Shown: positions 43,981-52,199, numbered from the stretch's first letter. The stretch: 64,000 nucleotides of DNA from UBA4782 sp034429195 (GCA_034429195.1 DAOUGQ010000018.1:186001-250000); one strand, 5' to 3'. Made by a program: numbers and translations. Notes: a model not told the origin generated them from the letters alone.

Positions 43981-44691
43981 ATGACGGAGCAAAAAGAATC
44001 TTGTGTAAAGCCATCCAAGGGGCCAATCATTCCTGAAGTAACAAGTACTAAAGACTCTCTTATTGATATTAAGAAGGAGGCACATAAAATGCTTGCAAGA
44101 GTAGGAAAAACAGCTCCAGATTTTGAATTAAATGCTTATTTTGAAGGTAGCTTTAAGAATATTAAATTATCTGACTATAAAGGAAAGTGGATTGTTATCT
44201 GCTTCTATCCAGGTGATTTTACTTTTGTCTGACCGACTGAATTGTCGGCAGTTGCCGTCAAGTATAATGAGTTAAAAGCATTGGGGGTAGAAGTTTTTGC
44301 GATTAGTGTAGACAGCAGGTTTTCTCATAAGATATGGCATGAAGAGGAACTTTCGAAGATGGTTCCGGGCGGGATTCCTTATCCCTTATTATCTGATAGT
44401 GGAGGTAAGGTTGGAGAAATTTACGGTGTCTATGACGAAGAAGCCGGAGTGGATATTCGAGGTAGATTTATCATAGACCCAGATTTTAATATCCGTGCCA
44501 TGGAAGTATTAACTCCAGAAGTTGGTAGAAATGTCAATGAGTTATTACGCCAGGTTAAAGCTTTTCAGCATGTTCGAGCAACAGGTGAAGTGACACCTTC
44601 AGGCTGGATGCCCGGTAAACCTTCCTTAAAACCCAGCCCTTCATTGGTTGGTAAAGTATGGAAAGAATGGACAACTGATAAAGCATTCTAA
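43981..44691 (+). CDS. prxU: Selenocysteine-containing peroxiredoxin (AhpC/TSA family, UGA recoded)
   Basis: A 236-residue thioredoxin-fold peroxidase if the TGA at 44230-44232 (codon 84) is read as selenocysteine. The reading on both sides is in the same frame and continuous with the AhpC family: WIVICFYPGDFTFV, then Sec, then PTELSAVAVKYNEL, the exact place of the peroxidatic Cys in TFVCPTEL. Downstream are FAISVDSRFSHKIWHE and GVDIRGRFIIDPDFNIRAMEV. The resolving-Cys segment VCPA is replaced by VTPSGW, so it is a one-active-site type. Cys8 and Cys74 remain. ATG 43981 has GGAGG upstream. A second start with AAGGAGG lies at 44089. A hairpin fits a bacterial SECIS. It should reduce H2O2 or organic peroxides. 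Confidence 0.9.
44230..44260 (+). promoter_or_regulatory. UGA recoding site and candidate bacterial SECIS hairpin
   Basis: The UGA is at 44230-44232. CGGC-AGTT-GCCG (44246-44257, extended by two outer pairs across a T-T mismatch) forms a stem-loop whose 4-base loop starts 17 bases after the UGA and has G at its second position. This meets the known bacterial rule of a 16-37 base distance and a G in the first two loop bases. A competing hairpin CCGAC-TGAATT-GTCGG lies at 44233-44248. Confidence 0.65.
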
Positions 44692-44718
44692 TAATTGCCG
44701 ATATTATGGTTAAAAAAT

Positions 44719-44750
44719 AACGGGTTGCTCTGGCAGCCCGTTCAATTTTT
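44719..44750 (+). terminator. Terminator after the peroxiredoxin gene
   Basis: Stem AACGGGTTGC (44719-44728) / GCAGCCCGTT (44733-44742) with one G-T pair and a 4-base loop, then CAATTTTT. Confidence 0.75.
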
Positions 44751-44777
44751 GGATATACTCATCTTTGGAGGCAAAAA

Positions 44778-45107
44778 ATGACTGAACTCAATGTCGAGCA
44801 ATTTTTCCAATATCTTCCAACTGCATTTCAGCCAGAAAAATCTACAGGGATCGATGCAAGAGTCCAATTTGATTTGAAAGATAAAGATGTACGATCGTGG
44901 ACAGTGGAGATCAAGGATAAGCAATGTAAAGTAAGTGAAGGTGCACAACCAAATCCTACTGTTACATTAACAGCAAACACACAAGATTGTATTCAAATAT
45001 TTACCGGAAAATTAGATCCAGCTACAGCATTCATGCAGGGTAGGATCAAGGTTGGAGGAAATATGCCGCTTGCTATGAAATTGCTAAATATTTTTAAATT
45101 GGGATAA
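44778..45107 (+). CDS. SCP2 sterol-binding-domain protein
   Basis: The 109-residue protein is a stand-alone SCP2 fold: VQFDLKDKDVRSWTVEIKD, PTVTLTANTQDCIQIFTGKLDPATAFMQGRIKVGG and LAMKLLNIF, the usual ending. SCP2 domains have a hydrophobic tunnel that binds lipids or fatty acyl-CoA. A single Cys sits in the TQDC stretch. It stands behind the terminator of the peroxiredoxin gene. Its stop directly abuts the stop of the sufT-like gene on the other strand (no bases between). Confidence 0.88.
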   Translation: MTELNVEQFFQYLPTAFQPEKSTGIDARVQFDLKDKDVRSWTVEIKDKQCKVSEGAQPNPTVTLTANTQDCIQIFTGKLDPATAFMQGRIKVGGNMPLAMKLLNIFKLG

Positions 45108-45455
45108 TTAAAACCACCCCAAGTTTTCAGCAGCACCATCTTCCATCATTGAGAAGTCCCACATTTCCATTCCTAATTCGAGCCGGGCAGGTCTTTCAAG
45201 GATCTGCTCGGCTTTTTGACGAGTTGTTTCGAGCATTGCAGGGCCATAAGGACAGTAGATACTGGTTAATATCATTTTTATTAGAGTAAGATCTGGTTCA
45301 ATTTTTACATCTCGAATTAGCCCAAGTTGAATAATATCCAGTCCAATTTCGGGGTCCGTAATTTCACGCAATCCTTCGCGTAGTTTTGCGGTGAGTTCAG
45401 GATCAGTCTCTTCTGAATGCCAATGTGCCTGATTACTGATGGGTTGTCCGGTCAT
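45108..45455 (-). CDS. sufT: MIP18/DUF59-type Fe-S assembly factor (SufT-like)
   Basis: The 115-residue protein shows the DUF59 pattern LREITDPEIGLDIIQLGLIRDVKIEP and the loop TSIYCPYGPAML with the conserved Cys. Such proteins help mature Fe-S proteins. The first 25 residues are an extra, charged leader. Its start overlaps the sufR stop by 23 bases, so it belongs to the sufR transcript. Naming it sufT rests on context and family, since the family also includes PaaD, which is unlikely here. Confidence 0.8.
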   Translation of the reverse strand: MTGQPISNQAHWHSEETDPELTAKLREGLREITDPEIGLDIIQLGLIRDVKIEPDLTLIKMILTSIYCPYGPAMLETTRQKAEQILERPARLELGMEMWDFSMMEDGAAENLGWF

Positions 45456-46080
45456 TTTCGGTCTCCGTGGATTTGCAAGGGATCACATAAGTACATAGAT
45501 TATCACCACTCAATACGCAAGTGATCTTTTGCGCAGGAACATTTAGAATATTTGCAATTATCGTTTGATCAAGGGTACATACTTCAGGATGGTTATGCCC
45601 GATATGCATGTAGGGGCAGGAAATTTCTCGGAGATGGTAGCTATCTTCATCTTTATCCCATTCCACAACAAAACCTTCACGTGCAAGTAATTCTTTTAAA
45701 ATATTGAGTTTTTCTTCGATAGGCCTTGAGAAAGCGCGCTTTCCCTGTTCAGATGAGATATCATTTGCCAGTCCAGCAAAGATTTGTTGAATGGTTTCGA
45801 TTGGAAGTACCTGCTTCATCTGTTCAATAAGCTGGTTTGTCAGGCGAAAGTAGCGAGTAGGGAAATGTTCCTGACCTTTCTCAGTCAGAAAATAGACCAA
45901 CCTGGGGCGTCCTACGCCATGCCGTTCTTCTTCAGCATTTACCATCCCTTCGGATTGTAATGCATCCAGATGGTGCCTTACAGAAATAGTATTGATTCCT
46001 ACTTCTTTTGCCAGTTCAGCAATGGAAGTACGAGAACGTTCTAATAAGGTTTGTAGTATCCGTTCGCGAGTGCTTTTCAT
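45433..46080 (-). CDS. sufR: SufR-like Fe-S-sensing transcriptional repressor
   Basis: The 215-residue protein has an N-terminal winged helix (STRERILQTLLERSRTSIAELAKEVGINTISVRHHLDALQSEGMV, judged by eye) and GRPRLVYFLTEKG, followed by a C-terminal sensor with Cys at CPYMHIGHNHPEVCTLDQ and CVLSGDNLCTYVIP. Four cysteines in this pattern bind a cluster in SufR. The family represses suf genes when clusters are plentiful. ATG 46080 is preferred to the frame starting at 46125, since that would run over its own promoter. It is divergent from sufC. Confidence 0.9.
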   Translation of the reverse strand: MKSTRERILQTLLERSRTSIAELAKEVGINTISVRHHLDALQSEGMVNAEEERHGVGRPRLVYFLTEKGQEHFPTRYFRLTNQLIEQMKQVLPIETIQQIFAGLANDISSEQGKRAFSRPIEEKLNILKELLAREGFVVEWDKDEDSYHLREISCPYMHIGHNHPEVCTLDQTIIANILNVPAQKITCVLSGDNLCTYVIPCKSTETENDRTTHQ

Positions 46081-46096
46081 TTTTAACCCGACACTT

Positions 46097-46125
46097 AGTA
46101 TAACCAAAGTACTATTTATTGTCAA
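46097..46125 (-). promoter_or_regulatory. Promoter of sufR
   Basis: Minus-strand TTGACA (46120-46125), 17-base spacer, TATACT (46097-46102). The -35 lies inside the left arm of the inverted repeat at 46121-46154. Confidence 0.7.
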
Positions 46126-46154
46126 TATATTAGAATAATATCATAAATATTGAC
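46121..46154. promoter_or_regulatory. Candidate SufR operator: inverted repeat GTCAATAT-N18-ATATTGAC
   Basis: Perfect 8-bp arms at 46121-46128 and 46147-46154. Each arm covers the -35 element of one of the two divergent promoters. A repressor bound here would block both. It is unlike the CAAC-N6-GTTG site of cyanobacterial SufR. Confidence 0.55.
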
Positions 46155-46178
46155 CTTATTAATCTCGTGTGCTATAAT
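46150..46178 (+). promoter_or_regulatory. Promoter of the sufCBD operon
   Basis: TTGACC (46150-46155), 17-base spacer, TATAAT (46173-46178), 55 bases before the sufC ATG. Near-consensus sigma-70 type. Confidence 0.75.
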
Positions 46179-46232
46179 TTTGCCGAAAATTAAGAATTCC
46201 ACAGTTTCTCTGTGTTTCATAGGAGTTTATAA

Positions 46233-47009
46233 ATGTCAGGATTGGAAATTTGTGATCTGCATGTCAATATTGGCGAGAAAGAGATTTTGAAAGGAGTCAA
46301 CCTGGTTGTAAAAAAAGGTGAAGTTCATGCCATCATGGGGCCCAATGGAACTGGTAAGTCTACTTTGGCAAATGCTTTAATGGGGCATCCAGCGTATACG
46401 GTCACAGGGGGCGATATCCTCCTCAATGGAACAAGTGTGTTAGGAAAAGCAGCAGATGAACGATCCAGAATGGGGATGTTCCTGGCTTTCCAATATCCTG
46501 TCTCGATTCCTGGTGTTACAGTGGCAAATTTTTTACGAACCGCAGTCAACGCGCGAAGGAAAGCTGCCAATTCAGAAGATAAGGGTGTGCCAATTGTAGA
46601 GTTTCGAAAGACTTTGCGCGAAAAAATGGAATTGTTGAAGATGGATCCTGTGTTTGCGGGAAGGTATCTTAACGAAGGTTTTTCTGGGGGTGAGAAAAAA
46701 CGTGCTGAAGTTCTGCAAATGGCGATCTTGAAACCTGAAATAGCAATTCTTGATGAAACCGATTCGGGATTAGATATTGATGCACTGCGTATAGTTTCAG
46801 AAGGCATCAACACCATTAGCGGGCCTGATCTGGGTGTTTTGTTGATTACACATTACCAGAGAATTTTAAATTACATCAAGCCCGATTTTGTGCATGTGAT
46901 GTTGGATGGTCGAATTGTAGAATCTGGAGATGCAGAGTTAGCTTTGCACCTTGAAGAGCGAGGATACGATTGGGTACGTGAAAAATATTTAAACGGGGTA
47001 GCTGCCTGA
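46233..47009 (+). CDS. sufC: Fe-S assembly ATPase SufC
   Basis: The 258-residue ABC-type ATPase drives the SufBCD scaffold. Walker A GPNGTGKST at residues 36-44, the family FQYPVSIPGVTV Q-loop block, signature FSGGEKKRAEVLQM, Walker B IAILDETDSGLDIDAL and the H-loop LLITHYQRI are all present. It leads the suf operon, 26 bases before sufB. Confidence 0.97.
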   Translation: MSGLEICDLHVNIGEKEILKGVNLVVKKGEVHAIMGPNGTGKSTLANALMGHPAYTVTGGDILLNGTSVLGKAADERSRMGMFLAFQYPVSIPGVTVANFLRTAVNARRKAANSEDKGVPIVEFRKTLREKMELLKMDPVFAGRYLNEGFSGGEKKRAEVLQMAILKPEIAILDETDSGLDIDALRIVSEGINTISGPDLGVLLITHYQRILNYIKPDFVHVMLDGRIVESGDAELALHLEERGYDWVREKYLNGVAA

Positions 47010-47034
47010 ATTTGTAGGTGACCTGGAGGTTGTT

Positions 47035-48447
47035 ATGAGCAACGAACAAAAGGCAGATTTCCTGGAGAAACTCAGCGAATATAAATATGGGTTCGTCGAT
47101 CCTGATGTTTCAGTGTATAAGACACGGAAAGGTTTGGATCGTCAGGTTGTTGAAATGATCTCGACCATGAAGCATGAACCTCAATGGATGCTGGATTTTC
47201 GCTTGAGAGCACTCGAACATTATCAAACCAGACCAATCCCTACGTGGGGAGCTGACCTTTCGCACCTGGATCTGGATGATATTTACTATTATGTAAAACC
47301 AACTGAATCTGAAAGCAGGAAATGGGATGATGTCCCGGAAACTATCAAGAATACCTTTGATAAATTAGGCATTCCTGAAGCAGAACAAAAATTTTTAGCA
47401 GGTGTTGGGGCGCAATATGAATCTGAAATGGTTTATCACAGTATTCAGGAACATCTTGCAGCACAGGGTGTGATTTTCCTAAGTATCGAGCAAGGCTTGC
47501 AACAGCATCCTGACCTTTTCCGTGAATACTTTGGTACGGTAGTTCCTATTGAGGATAATAAATTTGCTGCATTGAACAGTGCAGTCTGGTCAGGTGGGTC
47601 ATTTGTTTATGTACCCAAAGGCGTGAAAGTTGATCTGCCTTTGCAAGCATACTTTCGATTGAATGTTGCTAATATTGGTCAATTCGAACGTTCACTGATC
47701 ATCGTTGATGAAGGTGCACAAGTACATTATGTTGAAGGTTGTACTGCACCCCAATATTCAACTAACTCATTTCATAGTGGTGTAATCGAAATTATCGTTA
47801 ACAAGGGCGCCCGTATGCGGTACTCAACCATCCAGAACTGGTCGACCAATGTATACAATCTGGTAACACAACGTGCGATAGTGCATGAAGAAGCTACCAT
47901 GGAATGGGTAGATGCCAATATTGGCTCGAAAGTCACCATGAAATATCCTTCTTGCTACTTAATGGGAAAAGGTGCACGCGGTGAAATTATGTCAATGGCA
48001 TTTGCTGGCAATGGACAGCATCAGGATGCAGGTGGAAAAATGCTTCACTTTGCACCTGACACGACAAGCAAGATCACATCAAAATCGATTAGCAAGGGAA
48101 CAGGAAGATCATCTTACAGGGGATTGGTAAAAGTAATCGATGGAGCAGAACGGGTCAAATCTAATACTGTCTGCGATGCGCTTTTATTGGATCCACAAGC
48201 CAGGTCGGATACATATCCTACAATGGAAATAGGTGAAGAAGATGTTTCCATCGGGCATGAAGCATCTGTTTCCAAAGTTGGTGAAGAGCAATTGTTCTAC
48301 CTGAAAAGTCGGGGATTAAGTGAAGAAGAAGCGACCACCATGATCGTTTCAGGATTTATAGAGCCTCTTGTAAAAGAGCTTCCCATGGAATATGCAGTTG
48401 AAATGAACCGATTAGTGCAGCTTCAAATGACAGGCACAGTCGGATAG
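47035..48447 (+). CDS. sufB: Fe-S scaffold protein SufB
   Basis: The 470-residue protein forms the cluster-assembly core with SufD and SufC. KYGFVDPDVSVYKTRKGL begins the conserved region. VEGCTAPQYSTNSFHSGVIEI holds the Cys of the family, YSTIQNWSTNVYNLVTQRA follows, and YRGLVKVIDGAERVKSNTVCDALLLD with HEASVSKVGEEQLFYLKSRGL forms the C-terminal part. All normal in length and order. The spacing to sufD is 15 bases. Confidence 0.97.
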   Translation: MSNEQKADFLEKLSEYKYGFVDPDVSVYKTRKGLDRQVVEMISTMKHEPQWMLDFRLRALEHYQTRPIPTWGADLSHLDLDDIYYYVKPTESESRKWDDVPETIKNTFDKLGIPEAEQKFLAGVGAQYESEMVYHSIQEHLAAQGVIFLSIEQGLQQHPDLFREYFGTVVPIEDNKFAALNSAVWSGGSFVYVPKGVKVDLPLQAYFRLNVANIGQFERSLIIVDEGAQVHYVEGCTAPQYSTNSFHSGVIEIIVNKGARMRYSTIQNWSTNVYNLVTQRAIVHEEATMEWVDANIGSKVTMKYPSCYLMGKGARGEIMSMAFAGNGQHQDAGGKMLHFAPDTTSKITSKSISKGTGRSSYRGLVKVIDGAERVKSNTVCDALLLDPQARSDTYPTMEIGEEDVSIGHEASVSKVGEEQLFYLKSRGLSEEEATTMIVSGFIEPLVKELPMEYAVEMNRLVQLQMTGTVG

Positions 48448-48462
48448 AATTGAGAAAAGATA

Positions 48463-49818
48463 ATGCAAGAAGCACCTACCATAATTACCCGAAAACGTCG
48501 TATTGAAACAAATATTGCACCTGAGTTTTCTCTTACAAGTGAGATGATCCCGGAATTTAGTGAGGATAAATTGATCGCCGATTACCGGAAAAGCTCATGG
48601 GAAGCATACCGAAGCATTCCGATGCCTACGTTGAAGGACGAAGCGTGGCGAAGAACGGATATTCATGAATTACAGAGTGAGAAATTTCACCTGGCAGGAT
48701 TAAATGGACATTCTTCGCAAGATAGTATCCCTGCTTCGTTATTAAAACCTTTAGCAGGAAAAATACACGGCGGGCAGATTGTACAAAATGCAGAAAACAC
48801 AAAGGGTTTCCTGGATGAAGAGTTATCTTCAAAGGGCGTCATATTTACTGACCTGCAATCTGCCGAGCAAAAATATCCTGAACTTTTATCAAAAGTACTC
48901 GGGAAAGCAGTCCAATCGGGGGAAGGTAAGTTTGCTGCTCTTGCAGCAGCATTTGCCAGGCAAGGAGCTTTTTTATATGTACCCAAAAATGTCCATATAG
49001 AAACACCTTTGCACAGCTTGATATGGGGGCAAGGAATAGACCAGGCATATATGAGCCATATCCTTGTTTATCTTGATGAAAATGCCAGTGTTACTTATGT
49101 TCATGAAGTAGCATCACCTGATAAAAATGACGGACAATTATTTCACGCAGGAATAGTTGAAATACTGATAGAAGCAAGAGCTCATTTAGGATTTGTTGAG
49201 TTGCAATCCTGGGGTCAGAATGTATGGAATTTCACGCATGAACGTGCGATCCTCGATCAAGGTGGAAGTATTGATTGGATTTTTGGCTCTATTGGAAGCC
49301 GATTAACCAAAAATTTCTCTGAAATTACATTGCGTGGGCAAGGTGCAGAAGGGAAAATGTCTGGTTTTTACTTCGCAAATAACCATCAGCACCTTGATCA
49401 TGACACACAACAAACTCATCTGGCACCAAACACTACCAGCGATTTACTTTTTAAAGGAGCTCTACTTGATGAAAGCCGTTCGGTTTGGCAGGGGATGATC
49501 TATGTATCTCCTGAAGCAATGAAGACGGATGGGTATCAGGCAAATAGAAATTTGATACTGAGCAGGAGCGCCAGGGCTGATTCAATCCCTGGATTGGAAA
49601 TTCTGGCTGATGATGTAAAGTGCACACATGGTGCGACTGTTGGAAAGATAGATCCAGATTTACTTTTTTATCTAATTAGCCGTGGTATTCCTCAAAAGGA
49701 AGCAGAAAAGTTGGTTGTTGAAGGCTTTTTTGAATCCATTATGGAGCGGATTCCATTTGAGGGAGTAAAAAATCGATTTCATTCAGCTATACATAATAAA
49801 ATGAAGTCGTTAATATGA
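48463..49818 (+). CDS. sufD: Fe-S scaffold protein SufD
   Basis: The 451-residue SufB paralogue has the long N-terminal helical part and the right-handed beta-helix core: GAFLYVPKNVHIETPLHSLIW, FVELQSWGQNVWNFTHERA, QTHLAPNTTSDLLFKG and the C-terminal CTHGATVGKIDPDLLFYLISRGI, with the conserved His and Cys near the SufB interface. Expected order after sufB. Confidence 0.96.
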   Translation: MQEAPTIITRKRRIETNIAPEFSLTSEMIPEFSEDKLIADYRKSSWEAYRSIPMPTLKDEAWRRTDIHELQSEKFHLAGLNGHSSQDSIPASLLKPLAGKIHGGQIVQNAENTKGFLDEELSSKGVIFTDLQSAEQKYPELLSKVLGKAVQSGEGKFAALAAAFARQGAFLYVPKNVHIETPLHSLIWGQGIDQAYMSHILVYLDENASVTYVHEVASPDKNDGQLFHAGIVEILIEARAHLGFVELQSWGQNVWNFTHERAILDQGGSIDWIFGSIGSRLTKNFSEITLRGQGAEGKMSGFYFANNHQHLDHDTQQTHLAPNTTSDLLFKGALLDESRSVWQGMIYVSPEAMKTDGYQANRNLILSRSARADSIPGLEILADDVKCTHGATVGKIDPDLLFYLISRGIPQKEAEKLVVEGFFESIMERIPFEGVKNRFHSAIHNKMKSLI

Positions 49819-49855
49819 TATACTTATATGATTAAATTTTAATACGGAGAGTGGA

Positions 49856-50149
49856 ATGTCATCCATTTCTTTTATGCGAGCTCCTGATCCAGGATTAACA
49901 TTTGATGTAGGGGATATTGTAGAAGTATTTTGCGATCATGAAAAAGATGGCGAAAGAATCCGCGGTTGGCTGAAGGGTATTGTTGTTCAGGTTGATTCGA
50001 AAATGGTGGCGGTACAATTCAGAACCGATGTTTTCCTTACGGATGGGTGGATGGTACCAGACCATATTCTATGGTACCCGGCGAACTCACAACATATCCG
50101 TTTTCCACAGAAACGGACAACAAAAAAAGATTTACCTCAAGCAGAATAG
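49856..50149 (+). CDS. Small unknown protein inside the suf operon
   Basis: A 97-residue soluble protein, rich in beta-like segments (FDVGDIVEVFCDHEKDGERIRGWLKGIVVQVDSKMVAVQF, judged by eye) resembling a small SH3 or Tudor-like barrel. It has a single Cys (FCDHEKD). The GGAGAG site is good, and it lies between sufD (37 bases) and sufS (14 bases), so it is expressed with them. No family was recognised. A role in cluster delivery or as an RNA- or protein-binding adaptor is only a guess. Confidence 0.75.
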   Translation: MSSISFMRAPDPGLTFDVGDIVEVFCDHEKDGERIRGWLKGIVVQVDSKMVAVQFRTDVFLTDGWMVPDHILWYPANSQHIRFPQKRTTKKDLPQAE

Positions 50150-50163
50150 TGTAAAAGGGTGGT

Positions 50164-51384
50164 GTGCCCGTGAATCCTTTTCGAGATGATTTCCCGATTT
50201 TGAACCGAGAGGTAAAACCAGGGTTAAAACTGGTGTACCTCGATTCTGCAGCAACTTCTCAAAAACCAGTATCTGTTATTTTGGCAATGGATGATTACTA
50301 TCGAACAACGAACGCTAATGTTCATCGCGGTATTCACACATTAGCAGAAGAAGCTACACAAGCTTATGAAAATGCCCGGGTAAAAGTTCAAAAATTCATA
50401 GGTGCTAATTCTTCTCGAGAAGTCATTTTTACGAGAAATACAACCGAAGCAATTAATTTAGTGGCTTATACCTGGGGGAGAAAATATCTGGCTGCAGGTG
50501 ATGTGGTTGTTTTAACAGAAATGGAACACCATGCAAACCTCATTCCCTGGCAACTATTGGCTACTGAAAAGGATATTAGGCTTGAATTCATTCCGGTGAC
50601 GGATGAAGGTTTACTGGATCTGCAAGTGTATCGTAGTCTACTGGAGATGCGACCAAAGTTGGTTTCTTTTACTCATATGTCAAATGTGCTCGGTACGATC
50701 AACCCAGCAAAAGAGATCATTACCTTGGCTCATCAAGCAGGAGCGTTGGCATTGGTAGACGCGGCACAATCTGTTCCACATTTTCCAGTATCGGTAAAAG
50801 ATCTGGATGCCGATTTTTTAGCTTTCTCAGCACATAAAATGTGCGGGCCCACTGGAATAGGCGCTTTATATGGAAAAGAGAGGATATTATCGGAAATGCC
50901 ACCTTTTATGGGTGGTGGCGAGATGATCCGCAAAGTATCTTTAAGGTCATTCACTCCAAATGAACTGCCATATAAATTCGAAGCGGGTACTCCTGCCATT
51001 GCTGAAGGAATTGGATTTGGCGCCGCTATTGATTATTTGAATACAATTGGTATGCAAAATGTTGCAAAGGTTGAAGAAGACCTGATCGCTTATGCAATCG
51101 AACAGGTAAAGCAAATACCGAGTCTTTCAGTATTAGGACCTTCAGCAAATAAAAAAGGTGGAGTGCTTTCCATGGTGACGGAAATTGCTCATCCCCATGA
51201 TATTGCCCAAATTCTCAATGATCATGGCGTTGCAGTACGAGCAGGACATCATTGTGCCATGCCATTGCATACACGATTCAATATACCAGCGAGCACCAGA
51301 GCCAGTTTCTATCTATACAATACTAGAGAAGAAATCGATCTTCTCGTCGAAGCTTTGAAGCATGTAGTACAAATATTTTCATAA
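50164..51384 (+). CDS. sufS: Cysteine desulfurase SufS
   Basis: The 406-residue PLP enzyme takes sulfur from cysteine for cluster assembly. LVYLDSAATSQKP begins the fold, MEHHANLIPWQ is the group II block, the PLP lysine is in FLAFSAHKMCGPTGIGALYG, and the active-site Cys is in VRAGHHCAMPLH, followed by ASTRASFYLYNT. The start is GTG at 50164 or 50170. The first is listed, but neither has a decisive ribosome site. SufU follows 10 bases later. Confidence 0.96.
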   Translation: MPVNPFRDDFPILNREVKPGLKLVYLDSAATSQKPVSVILAMDDYYRTTNANVHRGIHTLAEEATQAYENARVKVQKFIGANSSREVIFTRNTTEAINLVAYTWGRKYLAAGDVVVLTEMEHHANLIPWQLLATEKDIRLEFIPVTDEGLLDLQVYRSLLEMRPKLVSFTHMSNVLGTINPAKEIITLAHQAGALALVDAAQSVPHFPVSVKDLDADFLAFSAHKMCGPTGIGALYGKERILSEMPPFMGGGEMIRKVSLRSFTPNELPYKFEAGTPAIAEGIGFGAAIDYLNTIGMQNVAKVEEDLIAYAIEQVKQIPSLSVLGPSANKKGGVLSMVTEIAHPHDIAQILNDHGVAVRAGHHCAMPLHTRFNIPASTRASFYLYNTREEIDLLVEALKHVVQIFS

Positions 51385-51394
51385 GTGAAAAAAT

Positions 51395-51790
51395 ATGGAC
51401 GACCTTTATCGGGAAATTATCATAGAAAGATACAAAAGTCCGCTTTACAAAGGCGAATTAGACCCTCACGATATTACATTTGAAGATGAGAATCCTTTAT
51501 GTGGTGACCATATTCGTATTGATTTGCGCGTAAATGATCAAGGCATCATAAAGGAAGCTGCTTTTAGCGGACATGGATGTGCCATTTCTCAGGCATCTGC
51601 AGACTTGTTGGTAGAATCCATTATTGGGAAAAAACTGGAAGAAGTGAAGAACCTTTCCAAACAAGATATCCTCGATTTGCTTGGAATTGAAATGGGTCCT
51701 GTACGATTAAAATGCGCATTGCTTTCATTAAAAGTGTTGAAAGCAGGTGTTTATGGTCTGGGTGAAGCATCAGATGAACTGGTGGAATAA
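51395..51790 (+). CDS. sufU: SufU-type sulfur transfer / scaffold protein
   Basis: The 131-residue IscU/NifU-like protein shows the three Cys motifs NPLCGDHIRI, SGHGCAISQASADLL and VRLKCALL, with the Asp-Gly-like spacing of SufU, which binds zinc and accepts sulfur from SufS. Its position right after sufS matches the order in Gram-positive suf operons. Confidence 0.94.
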   Translation: MDDLYREIIIERYKSPLYKGELDPHDITFEDENPLCGDHIRIDLRVNDQGIIKEAAFSGHGCAISQASADLLVESIIGKKLEEVKNLSKQDILDLLGIEMGPVRLKCALLSLKVLKAGVYGLGEASDELVE

Positions 51791-51795
51791 TCAAA

Positions 51796-52125
51796 ATGGA
51801 TGAAGCTGAAGTCACTTTCTTCCCAATTGGTTCTTTTGCTGACTTGCGACCAGGTGAGAGAATGTTCCTTGAAATAGATCATTCACCTGTTGTTATTTTT
51901 CGTGTAGGAGACCAGGTTTATGCAATCAGCGATGAGTGTACTCATGACCATGGTCCTTTGGGTGATGGAGATTTGATCGGATTTGAAGTGGTTTGTCCAC
52001 GACATGGTGCCAAGTTTGATATACGAACGGGTGAAGCAAAAAGACTTCCGGCTACAAAGCCAACTTTACAGTACCCAACCAGGATGAAAGATGGGATGAT
52101 TGAAATCGGGATTACAAAGAAATAA
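51796..52125 (+). CDS. Rieske-type [2Fe-2S] ferredoxin
   Basis: The 109-residue protein has the Rieske motifs CTHDHGPLGDGD (Cys-x-His) and CPRHGAKFD (Cys-x2-His), which bind a [2Fe-2S] cluster with two Cys and two His. It is the non-heme ferredoxin-subunit type. It closes the suf operon, 5 bases after sufU, with a strong terminator 20 bases later. A role as electron donor for cluster assembly is inferred from position. Confidence 0.93.
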   Translation: MDEAEVTFFPIGSFADLRPGERMFLEIDHSPVVIFRVGDQVYAISDECTHDHGPLGDGDLIGFEVVCPRHGAKFDIRTGEAKRLPATKPTLQYPTRMKDGMIEIGITKK

Positions 52126-52144
52126 GTTTTCTCGTAATAAACAA

Positions 52145-52180
52145 AAAGGGCTGTCCATTTCCACGGACAGCCCTTTTTTA
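52145..52180 (+). terminator. Rho-independent terminator at the end of the suf operon
   Basis: GGGCTGTCC (52148-52156) / GGACAGCCC (52165-52173) with an 8-base loop and a run of seven T. A-rich upstream flank extends the stem. It also faces the convergent serpin gene. Confidence 0.92.
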
Positions 52181-52199
52181 CCTTTACAGATAAATGACA

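Noticed and set aside
44242..44691. Independent 150-codon gene starting at TTG 44242 after the stop at 44230
   Set aside because: It has no ribosome site, is in frame with the upstream piece, and lacks the N-terminal half of the fold. Recoding explains it better.
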